Shown one piece after another: positions 1 through 7,800 of a stretch of DNA of 64,000 bases. The notes under the pieces are model-generated. The model saw only the letters and a program-made list of their open reading frames with translations, did no database searches and had not been told where the DNA came from. Position numbers and translations under genes: made by a program. Source of the DNA: Cesiribacter sp964504565 (GTDB lineage Bacteria; Bacteroidota; Bacteroidia; Cytophagales; Cyclobacteriaceae); NCBI GenBank assembly GCA_964504565.1, contig CAZDEY010000018.1, positions 1-64,000 on the forward strand. Direction: 5' to 3'. Each line of letters starts with the position of its first letter. Positions within the stretch are counted from its first letter, which is position 1.

Positions 1-2
1 AA

Positions 3-797
3 AACCTGGATATGCCCGAGGAGCTGCGCGAGACCTACCGCGATACGCTGGCCCCAATGGACGAGAGCATATGCCGCAGCCTGGAAGCTCAGGTTAAGGA
101 ATTGGTGCAGCTACCGCCTGATTGCGAGGCTTCGGTAGAAGTGCATGAGGGCAATGCCAGCGATAAGTGCCTGAAACTGGCTAAGCGTAAAGATGTTGAC
201 CTAATAATATTGGGCAGCAAACGTAAGTTGCCGGGCAAAGGGGCTATGGCGCATAAGTTTGTGAAGGCTACGCACCGCTCGGTAGTATTAGTGCCCGAGC
301 AACTGCCCCGCCTTATGGATCGGTTACTGGTTGCCGTAGATTTTAGTGAACATTCCCGAAGGGCTCTGGAGCAGGCTATGCAAATTAAGCAAAGCTCGGG
401 CAACCCGGTAGAAATTACCTGCCAGCACGCCTACCAACTGCCTAGTGGCTGGAGCAGCACCGGCAAAAGCGAGGAAGAGTTTTCCGAAATTATGCGTACC
501 CACGCCCAAAACCACTACCAAGCCTTTATTAAAAAACTTCCGGCCCAATACCAGGGTATACCCTGCGTGTATACCCTGGATAGCGACCGCGACCCGGTAA
601 AGGAAATATACCAACAGGCCGTAAAAATGCAGGCCGACCTAATCCTGATAGGTTCTAAGGGGAAATCGGCTGCGGCGGCTATGCTAATGGGCAGCGTGGC
701 TGAACGCCTGGCTAACCATAACCACGAAATTCCGCTATTTATTGTAAAAGATAAAAACGAGAATATTGGCTTTCTGGAGGCGCTGTTTAAGATTTAG
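3..797 (+). CDS. universal stress protein, tandem UspA domains (5' end outside window)
   Basis: Two UspA-like alpha/beta domains in one chain. The second carries the nucleotide-binding signature G-2x-G-9x-G-S (GSKGKSAAAAMLMGS) followed by a beta strand ending LFIVK, so ATP binding is likely there. The first domain has the equivalent strand (DLIILGSK) but a degraded loop. The reading frame is open to the left edge, with N-L-D before the first ATG at position 12. A tandem Usp protein is usually about 280-300 residues, so roughly the first 20-40 residues are missing. The protein is cytoplasmic. Family members bind ATP and are induced by stress or growth arrest; nothing here shows the signal. It is followed by a DUF2281-like ORF on the same strand. 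Confidence 0.85.
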   Translation, partial: NLDMPEELRETYRDTLAPMDESICRSLEAQVKELVQLPPDCEASVEVHEGNASDKCLKLAKRKDVDLIILGSKRKLPGKGAMAHKFVKATHRSVVLVPEQLPRLMDRLLVAVDFSEHSRRALEQAMQIKQSSGNPVEITCQHAYQLPSGWSSTGKSEEEFSEIMRTHAQNHYQAFIKKLPAQYQGIPCVYTLDSDRDPVKEIYQQAVKMQADLILIGSKGKSAAAAMLMGSVAERLANHNHEIPLFIVKDKNENIGFLEALFKI

Positions 798-833
798 CGA
801 GACCCGTACGGTATTGAGTATAAAGTATATGGT

Positions 834-1022
834 ATGAAAGAGCGAATAAACAACACAAGTATTACAGAAAGAATTAATATGCTTACTGCCCATATGAAGG
901 AGGAAGTATTAGATTTTATCGATTTTCTGCTTTATAAAAATTCTAAGCAACCAAAAGAGACAAAGAGGGTATTTGGAAGTTTAAAAGGCAAAATTAAAAT
1001 GGCTTCCGATTTTAATGATTAA
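834..1022 (+). CDS. DUF2281/VapB-type antitoxin-like protein, probably truncated orphan
   Basis: This 62-residue protein has the segment KEEVLDFIDFLLYK followed by VFGSLKGKIKMASDFND, the pattern of DUF2281 proteins. Those are small antitoxin-like proteins, usually about 70-80 residues, that often precede a PIN-domain toxin. Family members normally continue after the DFD motif with a short acidic tail (PLEDF-like); here a stop follows at once. No PIN-domain ORF follows: the next 110 bp are CACC/ACTC-rich low-complexity DNA and then hemB. I read it as the remnant of a toxin-antitoxin module that has lost its toxin and its own tail. It could still be a functional orphan antitoxin. Confidence 0.6.
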   Translation: MKERINNTSITERINMLTAHMKEEVLDFIDFLLYKNSKQPKETKRVFGSLKGKIKMASDFND

Positions 1023-1063
1023 TCATAAGATATATGCACCTGTCAGAATACTCAGCACGGTAA

Positions 1064-1138
1064 CTCATTAATCACCAACCCACCAACTCACCAACTCACT
1101 ATTTCACCACTTCACCACCTAGCTACTACTCAATACTC
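1064..1138. repeat. low-complexity CACC/ACTC-rich intergenic repeat
   Basis: About 75 bp made of degenerate short units of the type CACCAACTCACC, lying directly upstream of the hemB start. It has no clear promoter or ribosome binding site. Similar degenerate short-period DNA recurs in other intergenic gaps of the window (24.4, 25.1, 42.9, 45.68 and 51.61 kb). Confidence 0.6.
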
Positions 1139-2158
1139 ATGACTCACTACCCGATACTAAGGCGCCCTCGCCGGAACCGTAAATCCGCTGCCATACGGGC
1201 TATGGTGCAGGAAACTTACCTGCTGCCCCAAATGCTGATATATCCTTTATTTGTTATAGACGGTAAAGGAAAGCAGGAGGAAGTGGGCAGTATGCCGGGC
1301 CAGTTTAGGCGTACACCGGATTTATTGCTGAAAGAAATAGATTCGTGCATGAAGCTGGGCATTACTGCTTTCGATCTGTTTCCGGCCTTTGCTGATAATA
1401 AGAAAGATAAGCAGGGAACCGAGGCTCTTAACAGCGAAAACTTCTACCTAAAAACCATACGCCAGGTAAGGAGGGAATTTCCGGAAGCTACCCTAATGAG
1501 CGACGTGGCCCTGGACCCTTACAGTAGCGACGGGCACGACGGATTGGTTAAAGACGGCAAAATACTTAATGACGAAACCCTGGATATACTGGCTAAGATG
1601 TCGGTATTGCAGGCCGAAGCCGGCATTGATATAGTAGGCCCCAGCGATATGATGGATGGACGGGTAGAGGCTATACGCCGCGCGCTGGATGAGGCCGGCC
1701 ATACCGAGGTGAGCATTATGAGCTATACGGCCAAGTACGCCAGCGCATTCTACGGCCCCTTCCGCGATGCGCTGGATAGTGCCCCGCGTGAAGCCGAAGG
1801 TATACCAGCCCATAAGAAGAGCTACCAGATGAACCCGGCCAACGGGCGCGAAGCCCTAATAGAAGCTAAGCTGGACGTAGCCGAAGGCGCCGATATGCTG
1901 ATGGTAAAACCGGCTTTGGCCTACCTGGATGTGATTAAAAGCTTAAAGGAAAATTTTGAGGTGCCTATTGCTGCCTATAACGTAAGCGGCGAGTACGCTA
2001 TGGTAAAGGCCGCCCACGAGCGGGGNNNNNNNNNNNNNNNNNNAGACGGCCAGGCTATAATGCTGGAAAGCCTAATGAGCATACGCCGCGCCGGGGCCGA
2101 TATAATTCTAACCTACTTTGCTAAAGAATTTGCCGAGTGGTATAAAGCTAATAGATAG
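1139..2158 (+). CDS. hemB: porphobilinogen synthase (delta-aminolevulinate dehydratase)
   Basis: Condenses two 5-aminolevulinate molecules to porphobilinogen in haem biosynthesis; cytoplasmic TIM barrel. It is full length (339 residues). The two active-site lysines are K199 (SYTAKYASAFYGP) and K257 (LMVKPALAYLD), the latter forming the Schiff base. The metal-site segment is DVALDPYSSDGHDG, aspartate-rich rather than the cysteine-rich form, which in this family goes with Mg2+ rather than Zn2+ dependence. The C-terminus (SIRRAGADIILTYFA) is typical. A run of 18 Ns (2026-2043) hides six residues plus one partial codon just after KAAHERG; the frame is preserved across it, so the gene is probably intact. 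It lies alone on the plus strand. Confidence 0.97.
   Translation: MTHYPILRRPRRNRKSAAIRAMVQETYLLPQMLIYPLFVIDGKGKQEEVGSMPGQFRRTPDLLLKEIDSCMKLGITAFDLFPAFADNKKDKQGTEALNSENFYLKTIRQVRREFPEATLMSDVALDPYSSDGHDGLVKDGKILNDETLDILAKMSVLQAEAGIDIVGPSDMMDGRVEAIRRALDEAGHTEVSIMSYTAKYASAFYGPFRDALDSAPREAEGIPAHKKSYQMNPANGREALIEAKLDVAEGADMLMVKPALAYLDVIKSLKENFEVPIAAYNVSGEYAMVKAAHERXXXXXXXDGQAIMLESLMSIRRAGADIILTYFAKEFAEWYKANR
2026..2043. other. assembly gap (18 N) inside hemB
   Basis: Eighteen undetermined bases in the 3' part of hemB. The length is a multiple of three and the homologous frame continues on both sides, so the gap size is probably right. Confidence 0.99.
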
Positions 2159-2200
2159 TTTACCAGTATCTAAAGCCTATCAATCTAAATACCCAGAGTA

Positions 2201-2428
2201 TTACAACTGCTCGTCTAAGGTAGCATTAGATCTGTTATTGCGGAAGCAGTAGTCGTACCAAAATTCGTAGTCGCGGTAGGCAATGCAAGGTTCGGAGCAG
2301 TGCGGCTCGCGCGTTATGTAGCTTTCGGGAAGCCACTGGCGCAGTTCGGCCAGCTGTAAAGCCGGCAGTTCGGAGAGTAGAACGTAATCGGTACGTCCGG
2401 GGCTCATGTGGGGCTTAATTTTAAGCAT
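2201..2428 (-). CDS. small conserved-looking hypothetical protein
   Basis: 75 residues, no signal peptide and no membrane segment. The sequence has two Cys-containing patches (HCSEPCIAYRDYEFWYDYCF) and is rich in Tyr/Trp/Arg. I do not recognise the family. The ORF is real-looking: ATG start, its own strand gap, codon choice like the neighbours, and nothing overlapping. It stands convergent to hemB with about 40 bp between the two stop codons. Function unknown; the spaced His/Cys residues could bind a metal, but that is a guess. Confidence 0.55.
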   Translation of the reverse strand: MLKIKPHMSPGRTDYVLLSELPALQLAELRQWLPESYITREPHCSEPCIAYRDYEFWYDYCFRNNRSNATLDEQL

Positions 2429-2562
2429 ACTAATATTTTCAATTGGTAAAAGGTAGGCAGCTAAAGTAAACTGGTGGTTACGGCTTGGTTATCCTTATGA
2501 TAACTAATGCAAATTACCAGCCAGTTTATCAAGAAATTCTTGACCTATAGACACTTAAAAAC

Positions 2563-2594
2563 AAAAAACCGTTGCCTCAGGACAACGGTTTTTT
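2563..2594 (-). terminator. rho-independent terminator after the M20 peptidase
   Basis: The stem CCGTTG/CAACGG with an 8-nt loop is flanked by A6 on one side and T6 on the other, so it can work in both directions. On the minus strand it lies about 30 bp past the stop of the M20 peptidase gene. Confidence 0.85.
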
Positions 2595-2621
2595 CAGTAT
2601 GAATATTTTCTATTCAGTAGA

Positions 2622-4025
2622 TTATCTCTTTAAGCCGGCGTAGTGCTGGTAGAAAGAAACTATGGTTTCTATGCCTTTAAAGTAGTTAAACACGCCATAC
2701 TTCTCGTTCGGTGAATGAATATTGTCGCTATCCAGGCCAAAGCCCAACATTACCGAATCCAGTCCTAGTTCTTTTTGAAAAAGAGATACAATAGGAATGG
2801 AACCCCCGTCGCGGGTGGGTATTGGGGTTTTGCCCCAGCACTCTTCAAACGCTTCGGCCGCCGCCTGATATTCGGTACTGGTAGTAGAAAGTACTGCCGG
2901 CTCGCCACCGTGGTGGGGTTTAACTTTAACCCGAACGCCTTCCGGGGCTATACTTTCAAAGTGCTCTACAAATAGCTTGGTGATTTTCTCCGAAACCTGG
3001 TTAGGCACCAGGCGCATACTAATTTTGGCGTAAGCTTTAGAAGGGAGTACGGTTTTGGCTCCTTCGCCGGTATAGCCGCCCCAAATACCGTTCACATCCA
3101 GCGTGGGGCGTATACCTACCCGCTCAAGAGTAGAGTAGCCGTCTTCGCCGTGTACTTCTTTAATTCCTAAGTCTACAGCAAAATCCTTATCGTTATGCGG
3201 GGCATCGTGCAGGGCTTTACGCTCTTCCAGCGTTAGGGCAGCTACTTCATCGTAAAAACCAGGTATGGTTATATGGCCCTTTTCGTCGTGCAGGCTGGCT
3301 ATCATATCGCATAGCACATTAATTGGGTTGGCTACGGCCCCCCCGTAGCGGCCGCTGTGCAAATCGCGGTTAGGGCCGGTAACTTCAACCTCTACGTAGC
3401 TAAGCCCACGAAGGCCCACCGTAATGGAAGGCGTATCATTATCTATAATGCCCGTATCGGAAATTACAATTACATCGGATTTTAGTAGTTCTTTGTGCGA
3501 ACGAACAAAATCATCCAGGTTAGCCGAGCCAACTTCTTCTTCACCTTCAAAAATAAACTTAGCATTGCAGCTTAGGCTATCGGTAGCCATCATGGTTTCA
3601 AAGGCTTTTACGTGCATATACATCTGGCCTTTATCGTCGCAGGCACCGCGGGCAAAAATTGCCCCTTCCGGGTGTTCATCGGTTTTGCGAATTACGGGTT
3701 CAAAGGGGGGAGTATCCCATAATTCGTAGGGGTCGGCCGGCTGCACATCGTAGTGGCCATACACTAAAACGGTAGGTAAGGCCGGGTCAATTATTTTCTC
3801 GCCGTATACTATGGGGTGGCCGGGGGTTTCGTACAATTCGGCTTTATCGGCACCGGCGCGCAATAGTTGTTCTTTAATAAACTCGGCTGCCCGGCGGGTA
3901 TCGCCCTTAAATTTAGAATCGGCACTTACGGAAGGAATTCGGAGTAAACTAAAAAGTTCGGCCATAAACCGGTCCTGATTTTCCTTTATATAATTTTTGT
4001 AGGTAGTCTGAACGTTTGGTTCCAT
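2622..4025 (-). CDS. M20 family dipeptidase / metallopeptidase
   Basis: A cytoplasmic zinc exopeptidase of the M20 dipeptidase group (carnosinase/CPG2-like), 467 residues, the normal length. Visible metal-site motifs are VLVYGHYDVQPADP (H91, D93), ARGACDDKGQ (D130), the catalytic/metal glutamates in IFEGEEEVGS (about 161-164) and a C-terminal His in DNIHSPNEKYG. The dimerisation (lid) domain lies between about 200 and 380. No signal peptide. The substrate is probably dipeptides; the sequence does not fix it. The gene is monocistronic, with a terminator at 2563-2594 and a long non-coding stretch upstream. Confidence 0.92.
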   Translation of the reverse strand: MEPNVQTTYKNYIKENQDRFMAELFSLLRIPSVSADSKFKGDTRRAAEFIKEQLLRAGADKAELYETPGHPIVYGEKIIDPALPTVLVYGHYDVQPADPYELWDTPPFEPVIRKTDEHPEGAIFARGACDDKGQMYMHVKAFETMMATDSLSCNAKFIFEGEEEVGSANLDDFVRSHKELLKSDVIVISDTGIIDNDTPSITVGLRGLSYVEVEVTGPNRDLHSGRYGGAVANPINVLCDMIASLHDEKGHITIPGFYDEVAALTLEERKALHDAPHNDKDFAVDLGIKEVHGEDGYSTLERVGIRPTLDVNGIWGGYTGEGAKTVLPSKAYAKISMRLVPNQVSEKITKLFVEHFESIAPEGVRVKVKPHHGGEPAVLSTTSTEYQAAAEAFEECWGKTPIPTRDGGSIPIVSLFQKELGLDSVMLGFGLDSDNIHSPNEKYGVFNYFKGIETIVSFYQHYAGLKR

Positions 4026-4191
4026 AATAGAAAAATATGTTGGAGTACACCGTTATACAAATTTTACAGCCGGCTAATATAAAGCTAATTAAGGAGCTTA
4101 AAAATTGAATTGATTAGGCCGGGCCGTACAATACTAAAAGCCAGTTTATTAGCGTAATGTTTGATTTAACGCCCGCTTGCGGGCCAATAAA

Positions 4192-4540
4192 TAAACAGGC
4201 TGCCGGAAAGGTAGTCGGCTTTAACGGGTTGAAGTTAAAAAATCAGCCAGCAATTTAAAAAAGTCAGGATTATTGGGAATATAGCGGAAGTTGGATCGAA
4301 ATTCCGTACAGCCATATAACTACTGCCAATGATAGCTTTTAACTTTAGAATTTAGCAGCTCAAAATGAGAATAGGTTAATGGTAGGAAGAAGTAAGCAGT
4401 AGCGGGTAGCTAATATAAATGTAGAAGCTTGCCGTACCTATTAAACCAAAACAGGCTAACCAATGATGAGGTTAGCCTGTTTTAACGGGTTAGAGTCTAA
4501 AAAAGTCAGCCAATAGATAAAAAAATCAGGATCAGTAAGT
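4192..4540. repeat. two diverged copies of a ~90-bp hairpin element
   Basis: Copy 1 (about 4192-4275) and copy 2 (about 4447-4540) align over a hairpin arm AAACAGGCT, the block TTTAACGGGTT, and two later blocks TCAGCCA and TCAGGAT separated by A-runs; identity is roughly three quarters by eye. In copy 2 the hairpin is a perfect 13-bp inverted repeat (4448-4460 with 4471-4483). In copy 1 it is degraded. Confidence 0.55.
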
Positions 4541-4696
4541 TAGGTGCATTATACGTGCCAAAATTTACCAAACCACCTTATTTAGCTTAAAACCATATTC
4601 TTAGGGAAATACTAGGTTAGGTAACTATATCAAAATGGGAAGGTTATTCTCATTTTAATAATATTAAGTTATTTCTAAGGCTAGGGAATAATCAAT

Positions 4697-4727
4697 AAAA
4701 GAGCCGGTGTACTATACCGGCTCTTTT
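4697..4727 (-). terminator. terminator downstream of the 1592-residue protein gene
   Basis: A perfect 12-bp inverted repeat (AAAAGAGCCGGT / ACCGGCTCTTTT) with a 7-nt loop, about 140 bp beyond the stop of the minus-strand gene. T4 follows the stem on either strand. Confidence 0.75.
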
Positions 4728-4867
4728 ATATTCGGGTTTTCAGTAATCAGAGGAGGCTGCAATAATCAGACTCGAATTACTAGAATACATTATGTATGCC
4801 AATTATTTTGAGATCACTTCTTTTTCCTTTAAATAATCTCGCTAATAAATAATTGCCATTTGCGGTT

Positions 4868-7800
4868 TTAAAATCCGTCATCGTCATCATCGGCCGAGCT
4901 ACTATCAGTATCGGTAGCCTGGGTTCCGGTAGAGAACGGATCGTCGGAAACTTCCGGTGCGGTCTGGGGCAAATTCAGATCGTAGGGAACTTCCAGGCCA
5001 AAGTAATCTAGGCGGAAACGGTCTACAAAGCGTTTGGTTTCGGCAATATCGCCTTCTATTACCACGTATTCACCTGGCTTAGCCTTGTCTGCCCGCGAAT
5101 TATCGCGGATTTCTTCATTGTAGGGCTCGTGCGAACTATAAGTCATCAGGCGGTTTCCTTCAAAGTTAAAGTAATACCAAACCCCCGGGGCAACCTGCAG
5201 AAAAATGTTGAGCACCGTACCCAACTCGGCCGATTTACGGTACTCCACGAAACCATCTACCTGGGCGTTTATATCTTCTAAGCCTACGTTAGATACACTG
5301 ATTTTATTGATGCTGTACCAAGCCTTTTTCTCAGCCGACCACTTCATGCTTAGGTTACTGATAACCAGATTCTTTTCCAGTTCGGGGCCGGCCTCTACTA
5401 GCGGAGTATAGGTAGTTAACGAGTTTCCTTCCCACTCGCGCGCTGCCTTTTCGCCAACTATTTCGGCTAGTTTAAATATGTAAGTACTGCGTTCGCCATG
5501 AGCTCGCGCTAAGCCCAATCGTTGTACATAATCCACCATATCCTGCGCCATAACGGCCTCGGCTTCTTTAGGCAGTACAAAATCAATGGCCATAAAGGTA
5601 TTCATATCAAATTCCTCGGTCTGGAAGCTGCCCTTGCCCAAACCGGAGGCTTTTACGTTCATACTACCTTTAACTTCGGGTTTCAGCATAATTGGCCCTT
5701 CAAAACGCACCTCGCTGTTGTTTTCGTTATAGGCAAATATGCGCCCGCTGTACGATTTTCCGGTCTTCTTATCAATATCTTCAATACGATACTCGTTGGT
5801 AGCGGCCGTATAGCTAAGTATTCCGGTAGGGCTAAACAGGGGCTGGTCGCCTTCATCGCGTTTAGGCGTTACAAACGAGGGGTACAGTTCGCTGGTGCGC
5901 GAGTCGTAGAATATACCGGCCGAAAGCGGGGCTCCCAACTCGGTTTTACTTTGGTTGAAGTTAAACGCTATTTCTTTCTGGTCGGCGCTACTTTGGTACT
6001 TAATCCAGGTATCGTAATTTGGTATGTTCTGGAAGTTAAGTTTTACCAGACCGTCTAGCTCCAGGGCAGGTTTGTGGGCGTACATAGTTACCCGGCCTTT
6101 ATACAGCATGCCCGGCGAAATTATCATTTGCTCGTTTTCTTTAACCTCGCCGTTGCTAACGGTATGCAGTTCGGTTTCTTTTTTTGAAACCTGGATTTGT
6201 TCCAGATCAAACCTATCAAACTGAATAGAGAAAGTATCTTCCAGCGAGTTAACCAAACGGTAGGTTGCGTTGCCTTCAAAGCGGTTACGGCTATCAATTT
6301 TAATATTACCATTGTACAAGTTATGGTACTCGTTAAGGGTGTCCATAACTATAGTGGCGTTAACCAGGGTTTCTAGCTGGGCGTTCTCTAAAATTTCTAC
6401 CAGGTTATTTTCCGGGGTAATTTTAGCATCGGCTACTTTAATATACGGTATACCTTTAACTGTAAGCTTAAGGGCATCAATATCGTACAGGGCTTCTTCA
6501 GCCATAAAGGCCAGCGAGTCCTGGGCTTTGTTCGTAGTATAGAAGTAGGAGTTCAGAATATCAAAATCGTCTGGCTTGTTCATTACTACGGTTTTCTCTT
6601 CCAGGTTCCAGGTAGCCTGCGGTATAGAGGTGCGGTACTGGGCGTACGGAAATTCCAGCGCGGCCACTCCTTCAATCTCGGGGCTAATATCGGCTACACC
6701 TTTGGTAAGGTCGTAGGCTACCCGGGCATCTTTAGCCGCCAATATGGGTTTCCCTTCAGTATTAGAATTAATAGTGAAGTCGGCATGGCGGGCGTTAAAA
6801 TCTTTCCGGTTAAAATCAAACTCCTCCGATACGGCTACCGAGCCTTTTGATTCCAGCGTACCGCTGCCCAGCAAACCGGTAGTAGTAATATTGACCTGGC
6901 CGTTTAGCTGGGCTACCCCGCCAAACATATTAAATACCTCATCGTTGTTGCTTACCAGCATAGAGTCGGCCTTAGGGTACCAGTTTAGGCTATAGCCGGC
7001 TACCTCAACTGCCGGAAACTGGGCACTGCCCACGGTAGCTTCGTCAATTTTGGTTTTATAGCCCTGGCCGTTAGTAGAATCTTCGTAGAAGAAGAACTTA
7101 TTACTATACAGTTTACTGCTTAGATACTCAATTCGGCCGCTGCCGTGCAAGCCTTCTTGGTCTAGTTTCAGGCTATCGTAGTAGGTGCCCTGCTTATTGT
7201 ATAGCGGATAGCCACCGGCCGGCACTTTATGGGTAAATCCCAAGGAATTATCTTCCAGTACTACCAGGGTTTCTTCAAAATCGGGGAAAATTCCACTACT
7301 AAACGTACCCCGGAACGAAATAGCTGAGGGGTCGCTGCTGCTTAAGCTATCAATTTCGAAGGGTGGAATATCAAAGGTGATGTTTTTGCTGTAGCTACCG
7401 CCGGCTATTTCCTTCCTATCAAAGTACACGGTTGAGCCTTGGTTGGCATCAAAAATTGGGTACTGGGGGTTCTCGCGGCGGCTACTTTTATTGTTGGGTA
7501 AATCTATATAAAGCTTACCACTGGTTTCAGCCAACTGGTTATCTAGCCGCTTGCGTTTCAGGTTTTTCTTATTCTTGAAGTTATCAACATCGAACTGAAT
7601 AGAATCAATTTGGGGCAGGTCAATCAGGAAGCTGTCGTAATCGAACCGTAAGTTTTGGCCGTTAAATATGAAGTTACCGGCGTGTATTTTGCCGTCAAAC
7701 TCAAAATTACGGTTTTTAAGCAGCGTAATTTCGGAGTTAGTAGGGGTTATATAAACATCTTTGGGGCGGCTTATATAAAATTGGTCAATACCGCGAACTT

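Larger units (their letters stand above)
4026..4867. other. 840-bp intergenic region with two hairpins and a diverged duplication
   Basis: No convincing ORF. It holds two related stretches (about 4192-4275 and 4447-4540), each with a hairpin starting AAACAGGCT, then TTTAACGGGTT, then A-rich DNA with TCAGCCA and TCAGGAT blocks. It also holds a second hairpin near 4700 that should terminate the large upstream gene. The DNA is AT-rich. The rest shows nothing I can assign. Confidence 0.6.

Noticed and set aside
5522..6058. Plus-strand frame of 178 codons opposite the large exported protein gene
   Set aside because: Lies wholly inside a well-supported minus-strand gene, with composition of a shadow frame.
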